Source of the DNA: Arthrobacter sp. ZGTC131
GTDB lineage: Bacteria; Actinomycetota; Actinomycetes; Actinomycetales; Micrococcaceae
Direction: 5' to 3'
Assembly (NCBI RefSeq): GCF_002929275.1
Contig: NZ_PJIK01000006.1
Span: 1-64,000 of the forward strand
DNA length: 64,000 bases
Every line of letters starts with the position of its first letter. Position 1 is the first letter of the stretch. Under the pieces are notes generated by a model. That model had not been told where the DNA came from and made no database searches. It saw only the letters and a list, made by a program, of their open reading frames with translations. Position numbers and translations under genes: made by a program. This document shows, piece by piece, positions 26,662-34,777 of the stretch.

Positions 26662-27393
26662 TCAGGACAGGCGCGCGATGCTCCGCCGGACAGGGCGGGA
26701 TGCCGTGCCGTCCGAGAACAGGTCAGGCGACGACGCCTGGATGCGTTTGACGTCCTCGAACACGCCGCGGAGGTGGATGCGGAGCGAGCTGTCCGCGTCC
26801 GCAAGGTTGTTGGCTTCCAGCGCATCCACCACCGCCGTGTGCTGTTCGATCAGCGTGGAGACCGGCCGGGTGTCGATGAGGCTCAAACGCCTGGCGCGGT
26901 CCAAGTGCGCCTTGGCTGAGTTGACGGCCGTCCAGGCGGACTCGTGCCCCGCCAGCCGGAGGAGTTCGCGGTGGAAGTCCTCGTCCAGCCGGAAGAACTC
27001 CTCGACGTCGCCCTTGGCCTCGGCGGCGTGCTGGCTCGCCAGGATGTCCCGGAGCCCGGCTATCCCGGAGGCATCCAGCACCATGTCCCCGAGGGAAGCG
27101 CACTCGATGGCCTCGCGGACAAACTGCGCCTCGGACACGCGCCCCAGGTCCACCAGCGAGACAAAGGAACCGATCTGCGGAAAGACCTGCACCAGGCCCT
27201 CTTCCCGCAACAGAATGAGGCTTTCGCGCACCGGCGTCCTGCTGACGCCGAGCTCTTGGGCAAGCTCGTTTTCGGACAGCGGCTCACCCGGCGGGAGCTG
27301 CAGCGAAATGATCCGACGCCGGAGGGTCTCCAGAGTCTGGTCGCGCACCGAGAGCCGTGCTGATTGTCCTTTTTCGGGTTTGCCGGTTGCCAT
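26662..27393 (-). CDS. GntR-family (FCD/FadR-type) regulator of the sugar-acid operon
   Basis: A 243-residue FadR-subfamily regulator. The N-terminal winged helix is clear (LRRRIISLQLPPGEPLSENE, LAQELGVSRTPVRESLILLR). The C-terminal FCD ligand domain (VREAIECASLGDMVLDASGI, DEDFHRELLRLAGHESAWTA, LIEQHTAVVDALEANNLADA) has the His/Asp/Glu pattern of metal-dependent sugar-acid sensors. It diverges from the sugar-acid operon, separated by 161 bases, so it very likely represses it in response to an aldonate or uronate intermediate. A -10 (TAGACT) fits a leaderless start at ATG 27393. Confidence 0.88.
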   Translation of the reverse strand: MATGKPEKGQSARLSVRDQTLETLRRRIISLQLPPGEPLSENELAQELGVSRTPVRESLILLREEGLVQVFPQIGSFVSLVDLGRVSEAQFVREAIECASLGDMVLDASGIAGLRDILASQHAAEAKGDVEEFFRLDEDFHRELLRLAGHESAWTAVNSAKAHLDRARRLSLIDTRPVSTLIEQHTAVVDALEANNLADADSSLRIHLRGVFEDVKRIQASSPDLFSDGTASRPVRRSIARLS

Positions 27394-27399
27394 GTAACC

Positions 27400-27405
27400 A
27401 GTCTA
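27400..27405 (-). promoter_or_regulatory. -10 element of the GntR gene, leaderless
   Basis: TAGACT on the minus strand ends at 27400; normal spacing puts transcription start at 27393, the A of the ATG. No Shine-Dalgarno is present. Confidence 0.5.
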
Positions 27406-27412
27406 GCGATCG

Positions 27413-27441
27413 TTGACAAACTAGAATGGTAGTGCTTGTAT
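27413..27441 (+). promoter_or_regulatory. promoter of the sugar-acid operon
   Basis: TTGACA (27413-27418), a 17-base spacer and TTGTAT (27436-27441) form a near-consensus housekeeping promoter, 114 bases before the transporter ATG. Confidence 0.75.
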
Positions 27442-27447
27442 GGTAGT
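27420..27447 (+). promoter_or_regulatory. candidate GntR operator
   Basis: Inside and just after the promoter there is an 8-base direct repeat ATGGTAGT (27426-27433 and 27440-27447) and an inverted ACTA-N6-TAGT (27420-27433). A FadR-type regulator bound here would block the promoter. Which repeat is bound is not decided by sequence. Confidence 0.5.
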
Positions 27448-27554
27448 AAGAAGCCGCCGAAACGCAGTCTCGTGCGCTATCCAGGATGGCGGCCACCTTC
27501 GCACCGCAGAACTCTCCCCACCTTCCTTTTTCATCGCCTGCAAAGGAGCAACAG

Positions 27555-28991
27555 ATGACCGAGAGCATCGCACCGCCCACTACCACCAAGAAGGAATCCA
27601 GGACCACCCGGGACCTTGCCAAGGTGGCGGTTTCCGGCTGGTTGGGAACGGCCATGGAATTCATGGACTTCCAGCTCTACTCCCTGGCCGCGGCCATCGT
27701 CTTCAACAAGATCTTCTTCCCTGAAGTCAGCCCCGTCATTGGCCTCATCGCCGCGATGGCCACCTACGGCGTCGGGTATGTGGCCCGCCTTGTGGGCGCC
27801 GTCTACTTCGGCCGCATGGGTGACAGGATCGGCCGCAAGAAGGTCCTCTTCATCACGATTGCCCTCATGGGCGCGTCCACCACTCTCATCGGCGTCCTGC
27901 CCACCTACGCAATGATCGGCATCTGGGCCCCGATCATGCTGGTGACCCTGCGCCTGATCCAGGGCTTCGGAGCCGGCGCGGAAATCGCCGGCGCCACGGT
28001 GATGCTCGCGGAATACGCTCCGGTCCGCCGCCGCGGCCTGATCTCCTCGCTTGTTTGCCTCGGCACCAACTCCGGAACCCTCGCGGCCTCCGCCCTGTGG
28101 GCCATCCTGGTCAGTGTGCTCCCCGAGGACCAGCTGCTCAGCTGGGGCTGGCGCATACCGTTCCTTGCCAGCTTCGTGCTGATGATCTTCGCGGTGTGGA
28201 TCCGCCGCTCACTCAAGGAAAGCCCGGTCTTCGAGCAGCGTGCAGACGTCGTGGACGGCGTCGCGCTCTCCAAGGCAGAGATCGCCAAGCAGGACCTTGC
28301 CAAGCGGGAAGCCGCGCAGCAGAACACCGCCAACCCGGCGGTTCCCGACCTCGCCGGAACCAGCACCATCGAAGCCGCCCTGCACCAGCGCAAGGGCAAG
28401 GCCTTCCTGATCGCCCTCGGCCTCCGTTTCGGCCAGGCCGGCAACTCCGGGCTCATCCAGACCTTCCTCATCGGCTACCTGGCAACCGTCCTGCTGGTCG
28501 ACAAGTCGGTCGGCACCACGGCCATCGTCTACGGCTCCCTGCTGGGCTTCGTCACCATCCCCATCATGGGCATCCTGGGTGACCGCTTCGGCCGCCGGCC
28601 CCTCTACCTGGCCCTGAGCACGCTGACCGCTCTGTTCTCCATCCCCATGATGCTCATGGTCACCAGCGGCAACACCACGCTGATCACCGTTGCCATCGTC
28701 GTCGGCCTGAACCTCGGCGTGCTGAGCCTGTTCGCCATGGAAAGTGTCACCATGGCCGAGTTCTTCGGAGCCCGGACCCGCTTCACCCAGCTGGCCCTGG
28801 CCAAGGAAATCGGCGGCATCCTCGCCACCGCCATCGGCCCGCTGCTGGCCGCCACGCTCACGGCCGTGACCGGACACTGGTGGCCGCTGGCCGCGATGCT
28901 GGTGGGCTACTCGCTCATCACCTTGGTCTCCGCCGCCGTCGGTCCCGAGGTCCGCGGCCGCGACATGGTCCGCCTGGAAGACGCGGTATGA
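27555..28991 (+). CDS. MFS transporter, probable sugar-acid permease
   Basis: A 478-residue MFS protein with 12 helices. FGRMGDRIGRKKVLF is the loop 2-3 motif and a second copy, LGDRFGRRPLYL, follows helix 8. PTYAMIGIWAPIMLVTLRLIQGFGAGAEIAGA marks helices 4-5. The central loop between helices 6 and 7 is unusually long and charged (about 65 residues). First gene of the sugar-acid operon; the substrate is inferred from the downstream enzymes. ATG 27555 follows AAAGGAGCAACAG. It overlaps the next gene by ATGA. Confidence 0.88.
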   Translation: MTESIAPPTTTKKESRTTRDLAKVAVSGWLGTAMEFMDFQLYSLAAAIVFNKIFFPEVSPVIGLIAAMATYGVGYVARLVGAVYFGRMGDRIGRKKVLFITIALMGASTTLIGVLPTYAMIGIWAPIMLVTLRLIQGFGAGAEIAGATVMLAEYAPVRRRGLISSLVCLGTNSGTLAASALWAILVSVLPEDQLLSWGWRIPFLASFVLMIFAVWIRRSLKESPVFEQRADVVDGVALSKAEIAKQDLAKREAAQQNTANPAVPDLAGTSTIEAALHQRKGKAFLIALGLRFGQAGNSGLIQTFLIGYLATVLLVDKSVGTTAIVYGSLLGFVTIPIMGILGDRFGRRPLYLALSTLTALFSIPMMLMVTSGNTTLITVAIVVGLNLGVLSLFAMESVTMAEFFGARTRFTQLALAKEIGGILATAIGPLLAATLTAVTGHWWPLAAMLVGYSLITLVSAAVGPEVRGRDMVRLEDAV

Positions 28992-30022
28992 AAGCGGTCG
29001 TAGTCCACGGCGCCAGCGATCTCCGCATCGACGACCGCCCCGAGCCCGTTGCCGGGCCGGGGGAGGTAGTGCTCGACGTCGAATGGGGCGGCATCTGCGG
29101 ATCAGACCTTTCGTACTGGCGCCACGGCGCCTCGGGGACGGCGGCGCTGAAGTCGCCGCTGGTCCTCGGCCACGAGGTGGCCGGCCGGATCGCCCAGCTG
29201 GGCGCCGGCGTCGAAAACCTCGACGTCGGCCAGCCGGTGACGGTGCACCCTGCGGAACTGGTGGGGGACGGGATCATGCCCGAACGCCTCAAGGGCAGGA
29301 CGAATCTCTACCCGCAGATCCGCTACTTCGGCTCGGCAGCCTTCGACCCGCACACCGACGGCGGATTCAGCGAACGGAAGCTCGCCAGGGCTTCGCAGAT
29401 CCGCCCGCTGCCCGACGGCGTGGACACCCTGCACGGGGCGCTCGCCGAACCGCTCGCCGTCGCCATGCACGCCGTCAGCCGGGCAGGTTCGCTTGCCGGC
29501 CGGGACATCCTGGTCAACGGTGCCGGGCCCATCGGCTCGCTGGTGATCGCGGCGGCCAAGTACGCCGGTGCGAGGACCGTCATCGCCACGGACATCAACG
29601 ACGCCTCGCTGCGGATTGCCAAGGCCATGGGCGCCGATGAAGTCCTGAACGTCTCCGGCGGCGGCGCCCTGCCCCAGGACATGGAGCTCGTGTTCGAGGC
29701 GACCGGCATCCCGGCAGTGCTGGGCGGCGTCCTCCGGGCCACCGCCCGCGGCGGAACCCTGGTGCAGGTGGGCAACCTGCCCGGCACCCCGGCCCCAGCA
29801 GCGCTGGGTGATCTGGTGACGCGGGAGATCACCTGGATCGGTTCCTACCGGTTCGTGGACGAGATCGGCGACGCCCTCCGTGCCATGGCCGGCGGCCTGG
29901 ACGTCTCCCCGGTCATCACCCACAAGTTCGGCATCGACCAGGCGGAGGAAGCCATGCGCGTCTCCGCGGATCCAACCTCCGGCAGCAGCAAGGTCATGCT
30001 CCGCCTCAGCCCAACTGAGTAG
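28988..30022 (+). CDS. L-idonate/L-gulonate 5-dehydrogenase-like MDR without structural zinc
   Basis: A 344-residue medium-chain dehydrogenase. WGGICGSDLSYWRHG holds the catalytic-zinc Cys (residue 37), VLGHEVAGRI the His-Glu, and LAEPLAVAMHAV the later Glu. The segment RYFGSAAFDPHTDGGFSER resembles the same region of E. coli IdnD. Cys 37 is the only cysteine in the protein, so the usual four-Cys structural zinc site (expected near residues 95-115) is absent. The nucleotide motif is VNGAGPIGSLVIAAAKYAGA. It probably oxidises L-gulonate or L-idonate at C5 to fructuronate or 5-ketogluconate. ATGA overlap with the transporter. Confidence 0.82.
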   Translation: MKAVVVHGASDLRIDDRPEPVAGPGEVVLDVEWGGICGSDLSYWRHGASGTAALKSPLVLGHEVAGRIAQLGAGVENLDVGQPVTVHPAELVGDGIMPERLKGRTNLYPQIRYFGSAAFDPHTDGGFSERKLARASQIRPLPDGVDTLHGALAEPLAVAMHAVSRAGSLAGRDILVNGAGPIGSLVIAAAKYAGARTVIATDINDASLRIAKAMGADEVLNVSGGGALPQDMELVFEATGIPAVLGGVLRATARGGTLVQVGNLPGTPAPAALGDLVTREITWIGSYRFVDEIGDALRAMAGGLDVSPVITHKFGIDQAEEAMRVSADPTSGSSKVMLRLSPTE

Positions 30023-30063
30023 CAGTAGGTGCCGTTTTGAGGGTTCATAACGGCACCTACTGC
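30022..30063 (+). repeat. perfect 15-bp hairpin between operon genes
   Basis: GCAGTAGGTGCCGTT (30022-30036), a 12-base loop, and AACGGCACCTACTGC (30049-30063). It begins on the last base of the dehydrogenase stop codon and has no T-run, so it may tune mRNA decay or partially attenuate transcription rather than end it. Confidence 0.8.
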
Positions 30064-30107
30064 GACCCTACTTGCATAGCTTCCACCATCATCCGAAGGA
30101 CCAACCA

Positions 30108-31319
30108 GTGAAGATCACCGACGCACGGGTAGTGGTTTCGTCGCCAGGACGGAATTACGTCACACTCGTTATTGAAACCGAGGACGGCGTTACCGGCATC
30201 GGCGACGCCACGCTCAACGGCCGCGAACTGTCCGTGGCGTCCTACCTCTCCGAGCACCTGTGCCCGCTGCTGATCGGCCGCGACGCCCGCCGCATCGAGG
30301 ACGCCTGGCAGTACTTCTACAAGGGCGCCTACTGGCGCCGCGGGCCGGTGACCATGACCGCGATCGCCGCGATCGACGTCGCGCTGTGGGACATCAAGGG
30401 CAAGGTGGCCGGCATGCCGGTCTACGAACTCCTGGGCGGGGCTGCCCGTGAGGGCGTCATGGTCTACGGGCACGCCAGCGGCTCAACGTTGGAGGACCTC
30501 AGCGCCGACTTCCAGCACCACCTGGACCTCGGCTACAAGGCCATCCGGGCGCAGGCCGCCGTGCCGGGGCTGGAGAAGACCTACGGGATCGCGCCGGTGG
30601 ACGGCAAGACGTACGAGCCGGCCAGCGGCAACGTCCCGCAGGAGGACATGTGGGAAACCACGTCGTACCTGGACTTCGCGCCCAAGATGATGGCGCACGT
30701 ACGCGGGGAGTTCGGCTACGGCGTGCACGTCCTGCACGATGTGCACCACCGGCTGACGCCGATCGAGGCCGGCCGGCTGGGCGCCTCGCTGGAGCAGTAC
30801 CGCCCGTTCTGGATCGAGGATCCGACGCCGGCCGAGGACCAGTCGGCGTTCCGCCTGATCCGCCAGCACACCACCACGCCCATCGCCGTGGGCGAGGTGT
30901 TCAACTCGATCTGGGACTGCCAGCAGCTGATCACCGAACGCCTGATCGACTACATCCGCACATCCGTCTCGCACGCCGGCGGCATCACGCACCTGCGCCG
31001 CATCTTCTCGCTCGCGGACCTGTACGGCGTCCGGTCCGGCTCGCACGGCGCCGGCGATCTCTCCCCGGTTTCCTTCGCGGCGGCCCTGCACGTGGACATG
31101 AGCATTCCGAACTTCGGCGTGCAGGAGTACATGGGCCACCGGGATCCGGCAGGCGAGGTCTTCAAGACGTCCCACACCTTCACGGACGGCTACATGCACC
31201 CGGGCGACGCACCTGGCATCGGCGTCGAGTTCAACGAGGAAGCGGCCGCCGCGTTCCCGTACGATCCGAAATACCTGCCCATCAACCGCCGGCTCGACGG
31301 GTCGGTGCACGACTGGTGA
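30108..31319 (+). CDS. manD: D-mannonate dehydratase (ManD, enolase superfamily)
   Basis: A 403-residue enolase-superfamily enzyme of the ManD/RspA type. Diagnostic blocks are [80 protein letters not shown] (Asp ligand), [20 protein letters not shown] (Glu), [16 protein letters not shown] (Glu) and [20 protein letters not shown] (His). It dehydrates D-mannonate to 2-keto-3-deoxygluconate. The GTG at 30108 is chosen because GAAGGA lies 7 bases upstream and homology begins there. It follows the hairpin and overlaps the kinase by GTGA. Confidence 0.92.
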   Translation: MKITDARVVVSSPGRNYVTLVIETEDGVTGIGDATLNGRELSVASYLSEHLCPLLIGRDARRIEDAWQYFYKGAYWRRGPVTMTAIAAIDVALWDIKGKVAGMPVYELLGGAAREGVMVYGHASGSTLEDLSADFQHHLDLGYKAIRAQAAVPGLEKTYGIAPVDGKTYEPASGNVPQEDMWETTSYLDFAPKMMAHVRGEFGYGVHVLHDVHHRLTPIEAGRLGASLEQYRPFWIEDPTPAEDQSAFRLIRQHTTTPIAVGEVFNSIWDCQQLITERLIDYIRTSVSHAGGITHLRRIFSLADLYGVRSGSHGAGDLSPVSFAAALHVDMSIPNFGVQEYMGHRDPAGEVFKTSHTFTDGYMHPGDAPGIGVEFNEEAAAAFPYDPKYLPINRRLDGSVHDW

Positions 31320-32302
31320 GCGCCTCCATGCAAGAGAACCGGGCCTTCGACGTCGTCGTGATGGGGGAGATCCTCGTTGAAGTGGCCACCGACGTGGCGT
31401 TCGGCCACGGCGTTCCCGCCCAGCTGGGCATCTCCGGCGACGCGCTGAACGTCGCCGCGGCCGCTGCGGCTGCCGGAGCCCGCACCGGGCTGCTGGCCGT
31501 GCTGACCGACGACGACCTCGGCCAGGCGATCGCCGCCAGGATCCGCGAACTCGGCATTTCCGACGAACTTCTGACGTTCCGGACCGGCCAGCAGGGCGTC
31601 TACCTGGTGCACTGCGATCCGGACGGGCAGCGGGAGTTCTCTTACGCCCGCTCCGGCAGCGTCGGTTCCACGCTCGGCCCGGATGACGTCGATCCGGCCG
31701 TCTTCTCGGCGGCGGGGGCCGTCGCTGCCGGCGGGATCGCGTGCGCCATTTCCGCGTCGTCGCGCGCAGCGGTCCTGAAGGCTGCGGCCCTGGCCGGCCG
31801 CTTCGTCTTCGATCCCAACTTCCGCCCCCGGCTTACCTCCGTGGAGGAGGCGACGGCGGTCCTGGCCGAACTGGCGCCCCGGACCTTCCTGGTCACTCCG
31901 TCTTTTCCGGGCGAAACGTCCGCGCTCCTCGGCTGTGACTCGCCGAAGGAGGCGGCCGTCAAGCTGCGAAGCCTGGGCGCTGCCAACGTCGCCGTGACCT
32001 GCGGGGCGGAGGGAATCCAGCTGGACGGCGACCTGCCGAATGGCGAGCACGACTCGTCCTGGGTCGGCGCGATTCCGGCGCCGTCAGTGGTGGACCAGAC
32101 CGGTGCGGGCGACGCCTTCGTGGGTACGCTGACCGCCCGGATGGTGCTCGGCGACGCCCTTCCCGCCGCTGCCCGGTTTGGCGCGGCCGCCGCATCGCTC
32201 GTGGTGGGCGGCAAGGGCGGCACCGGCTTCATCCCCACCTTTGAGCAGACAAGCGCACATGCCCTGCGCGCCACAGAAGGAGAGCTGTCATCGCACGCCT
32301 GA
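31316..32302 (+). CDS. 2-keto-3-deoxygluconate kinase (PfkB family)
   Basis: A 328-residue ribokinase-fold sugar kinase. [18 protein letters not shown] is the N-terminal sugar-binding start, [20 protein letters not shown] the substrate loop, and [15 protein letters not shown] the PfkB signature with the catalytic Asp. In this operon the substrate is most likely KDG, giving KDPG. Start is uncertain: GTG 31316 overlaps the ManD stop as GTGA, while ATG 31328 gives 324 residues and has GGTGAG upstream. Frame extension further 5' is antisense noise from manD. Confidence 0.88.
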   Translation: MSASMQENRAFDVVVMGEILVEVATDVAFGHGVPAQLGISGDALNVAAAAAAAGARTGLLAVLTDDDLGQAIAARIRELGISDELLTFRTGQQGVYLVHCDPDGQREFSYARSGSVGSTLGPDDVDPAVFSAAGAVAAGGIACAISASSRAAVLKAAALAGRFVFDPNFRPRLTSVEEATAVLAELAPRTFLVTPSFPGETSALLGCDSPKEAAVKLRSLGAANVAVTCGAEGIQLDGDLPNGEHDSSWVGAIPAPSVVDQTGAGDAFVGTLTARMVLGDALPAAARFGAAAASLVVGGKGGTGFIPTFEQTSAHALRATEGELSSHA

Positions 32303-33759
32303 GCGCCGATTCGCTGGCTGCCGGCGGCGGCCAACAGGAACTGCTGCCGCGCGAAAAGCTGCGGCCCGGCATTGTGCACCTCGGCCTGGGCGCCTTCGCC
32401 CGCGCCCACACGGCCGTGTTCACCGAAAACGCGATGCTGGCCTCCGGCGATCTTAATTGGGGGATCACCGGAGTCACCCAGCGCTCGGACACCGTGGCGC
32501 GCCAGCTGGCGCCGCAGGACGGGCTCTTCACCGTGACCGAGAGGGGGAGCGGTGCTGCGCCGCTCCGCGTGGTGTCGAGCATCGTGGAGGCCATCTCCGG
32601 GCGTGACAATCCCGAAGCGGTGGTGGACCGGATTGCCGGCCCGTCGACGTCGGTGGTCACGCTCACCATCACGGAGAAGGGATACCGGATCGATCCCCGC
32701 ACGGGATCCCTTAACACCGCCGACGAACAGGTCCGGGCCGACCTCGCCGGGCAGCCCCCGCAGACGGCCATCGGACAGATCGCCCGCGGGCTCCAGCAGC
32801 GCGCCCGGACTGACGCCGGGCCCCTGACCGTTGTCTCGTGCGACAACCTTCCCGGCAACGGGGAGCTGACCGGCAAGCTGGTGCGTGCCTTTGCCGCCGA
32901 GCTCCCGGAGGCCGAGGCGGAGCCGCTGCTGGCCTGGCTCGACGCCAACGTCACGTTCCCCAACACGATGGTGGACCGGATGGTGCCGGCCACGACGGCC
33001 GGAGACCTTGACGCCGTCGAACGCGAACTGGGGCTCCGGGACGAGGCCGCAGTGGTGGCCGAACCGTTCATGCAGTGGGTCATCGAGGACAACTTTGCCT
33101 CCCGCCGCCCGCGGTGGGAGGACGCCGGGGCCGTGTTCAGCACCGACGTGGCGGCGTGGGAGGCGGCCAAACTGCGCCTGCTGAACGCGAGCCATTCCAT
33201 GCTGGCCTACCTCGGACTGGCGGCGGGCAAGGCGACCATCAGCGACGCCGTGGGCGAGGACGCCTTTCTCACGGCCTGCCGGCGCATGATGCACGAGGAC
33301 GCGCTGCCCACCATCGGCCTCCCGGATGGACTGGACGGGGATGAGTACTGCGAGCAGGTGCTCCGCCGGTTCGCGAACCCCGCGCTGGGCCACACCACCG
33401 CGAAGGTGGGCAGCGACGGCTCGCAGAAGATCGGCCTGCGGCTGCTGAGCACCGTCCGCGGAAATCTCGACGCCGGCCGCGAACCCCAGTGGGCCGCGCT
33501 CGCCGTTGCTGCCTGGATGCGGCACGTGGCGACCACCCCGGTGGATCAGCTGGACGATCCTCTTGCCGCGGAACTCCACGCGGCGCTGCGCGCGACGCGC
33601 ACCGCCGCCACGGTGGTCCCGGCGCTTCTGGGCTGCCGCAGCATTTTCGACGGCGAACTGGCGGCGAACGCTGTTTTCGCCGGCCTCCTCACGCACTGGT
33701 ACGGCATTATCGACACGGACGGGCTGGACGGCCTGAGAAAAGAGATCAACCATGGCTGA
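32290..33759 (+). CDS. fructuronate reductase/mannitol dehydrogenase family, probable ATC start
   Basis: A 489-residue long-chain mannitol dehydrogenase-family protein: LRPGIVHLGLGAFARAHTAV (NAD-binding), VVSCDNLPGNGELTGKLV, FPNTMVDRMVPATT, QWVIEDNFASRRPRWEDAGA (the catalytic region with the Lys further on in AAKLRLLNASHSMLAYLG). In the pathway it would reduce fructuronate to D-mannonate with NADH. No ATG, GTG or TTG occurs in frame between the previous stop (32242-32244) and GTG 32374, and that GTG would cut off the first NAD-binding strand. AAGGAG at 32277-32282 sits exactly 7 bases before ATC 32290, whose product (I-A-R-L-S-A-D-S-L) matches normal N-termini. Overlaps the kinase and the aldolase. 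Confidence 0.8.
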   Translation: MARLSADSLAAGGGQQELLPREKLRPGIVHLGLGAFARAHTAVFTENAMLASGDLNWGITGVTQRSDTVARQLAPQDGLFTVTERGSGAAPLRVVSSIVEAISGRDNPEAVVDRIAGPSTSVVTLTITEKGYRIDPRTGSLNTADEQVRADLAGQPPQTAIGQIARGLQQRARTDAGPLTVVSCDNLPGNGELTGKLVRAFAAELPEAEAEPLLAWLDANVTFPNTMVDRMVPATTAGDLDAVERELGLRDEAAVVAEPFMQWVIEDNFASRRPRWEDAGAVFSTDVAAWEAAKLRLLNASHSMLAYLGLAAGKATISDAVGEDAFLTACRRMMHEDALPTIGLPDGLDGDEYCEQVLRRFANPALGHTTAKVGSDGSQKIGLRLLSTVRGNLDAGREPQWAALAVAAWMRHVATTPVDQLDDPLAAELHAALRATRTAATVVPALLGCRSIFDGELAANAVFAGLLTHWYGIIDTDGLDGLRKEINHG

Positions 33760-34378
33760 CGCCACCAGCGTTCTGCACGTTTCCCCGGTCATTCCGGTGG
33801 TGACCATCGACGATCCGCAGCACGCGGTTCCCGTGGCCCGCGCACTGGCCGACGGCGGCATCCGGATCATCGAGCTCACCCTGCGCACGGACAGCGCGCT
33901 CACCTCGCTGAAGCTCATCGCCAACGAGGTTCCGGACATCCTGGTCGGAGCGGGCACGATCCTTACTCCGGTCCAGGCCGACGCTGCGGTCGCGGCGGGT
34001 GCGCAGTTCCTGGTCAGCCCGGGCGTGACGCCCGCCCTGCTGGGTCACATGCTCAGCCTGGACGTTCCGGTGCTGCCCGGCGTGGCGACGGTGGGCGAGG
34101 TGATGGCGGTGCTGGAAAGCGGGCTCGAGGCCATGAAGTTCTTCCCGGCCGGTCCCGCCGGCGGCCCGGCGTACCTGGCGGCCATCGGGGCACCCATCCC
34201 GCACGTTCAGTTCTGCCCGACCGGCGGCATCAGCCTGGCCACTGCGCCGGACTACCTCAGACTGCCGAATGTGCAGTGCGTCGGCGGCAGCTGGCTCACT
34301 CCGCGTGCTGCTGTTGACGCCGGGGACTGGCATCAGATCACGGAGCTCGCGCGGCAGGCGGCGGGCCTCGGGGTTTAG
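33752..34378 (+). CDS. eda: 2-keto-3-deoxy-6-phosphogluconate (KDPG) aldolase
   Basis: A 208-residue class I aldolase. VIPVVTIDDPQHAVPVARAL, GGIRIIELTLRTDSAL (catalytic Glu), ILVGAGTILTPVQADAAVAA, QFLVSPGVTPALL, AMKFFPAGPAGGPAYLAA (Schiff-base Lys in MKFFPA) and VQFCPTGGISLATAPDYL match Eda. It splits KDPG to pyruvate and glyceraldehyde-3-phosphate, ending the pathway. Its ATG overlaps the upstream stop by 8 bases, so the two are translationally coupled. Confidence 0.95.
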   Translation: MADATSVLHVSPVIPVVTIDDPQHAVPVARALADGGIRIIELTLRTDSALTSLKLIANEVPDILVGAGTILTPVQADAAVAAGAQFLVSPGVTPALLGHMLSLDVPVLPGVATVGEVMAVLESGLEAMKFFPAGPAGGPAYLAAIGAPIPHVQFCPTGGISLATAPDYLRLPNVQCVGGSWLTPRAAVDAGDWHQITELARQAAGLGV

Positions 34379-34445
34379 GGCCGGGATCTTAGAGCCCGGG
34401 GTTTCGGGCCGGGATTAGGGTCCGGAATCCAGCCGGGAGTTGGGC
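34379..34445 (+). repeat. degenerate GC-rich repeats after the operon
   Basis: GGGCCGGGAT occurs at 34379-34388 and again near 34408, with GAGCCCGGGG and GGTCCGGAATCC between and after. The segment can fold several ways and may act as the operon's end signal, though no T-run is present. Confidence 0.4.
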
Positions 34446-34565
34446 CCGTGTCACCGAACTCTGAAATTCCGTAGTCGTGGGCCGCGGACGCGCGTAAAGT
34501 CGGGAAGGACCGGACTACCGACGGTCGAAGGCTGGATAGACGGACACTGAACGGAGGAGTTCACC

Positions 34566-34730
34566 ATGAACTTGGGCAACAAGATCAGGAATGCCGCAGA
34601 ACGTCTGAAGGGACGGTCGGGAGGTGCCGCCGGAGGACGCGCGGGCATGGCCCGGCCGGTCTCGGGACGCGCACACACCGGCGGAAGCGGAATCGGCGAA
34701 AGAATCCGCCACTTCCTGAAGAGGCACTAA
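34566..34730 (+). CDS. small basic protein, 54 residues
   Basis: ATG 34566 to TAA 34730, 54 residues, preceded by a strong GGAGGAG seven bases upstream. The head MNLGNKIRNAAERLKGR resembles the first helix of CsbD-like stress proteins. The rest is Gly/Arg-rich and ends in a basic helix (IGERIRHFLKRH). Arg/Gly content suggests nucleic-acid binding, but nothing proves it. Confidence 0.65.
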   Translation: MNLGNKIRNAAERLKGRSGGAAGGRAGMARPVSGRAHTGGSGIGERIRHFLKRH

Positions 34731-34777
34731 CCCTGCGCGCCTACGCCGAGTGTCCTGCGCGCCCGTGGTGACAGCTC

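Noticed and set aside
30650-31315. Extension of the kinase frame into manD
   Set aside because: The extension is out-of-frame manD sequence; kinase homology begins after 31316.
31642-33957. 771-codon minus-strand open frame
   Set aside because: Antisense to the kinase, reductase and aldolase genes with no domain; a GC-rich codon-bias artefact.
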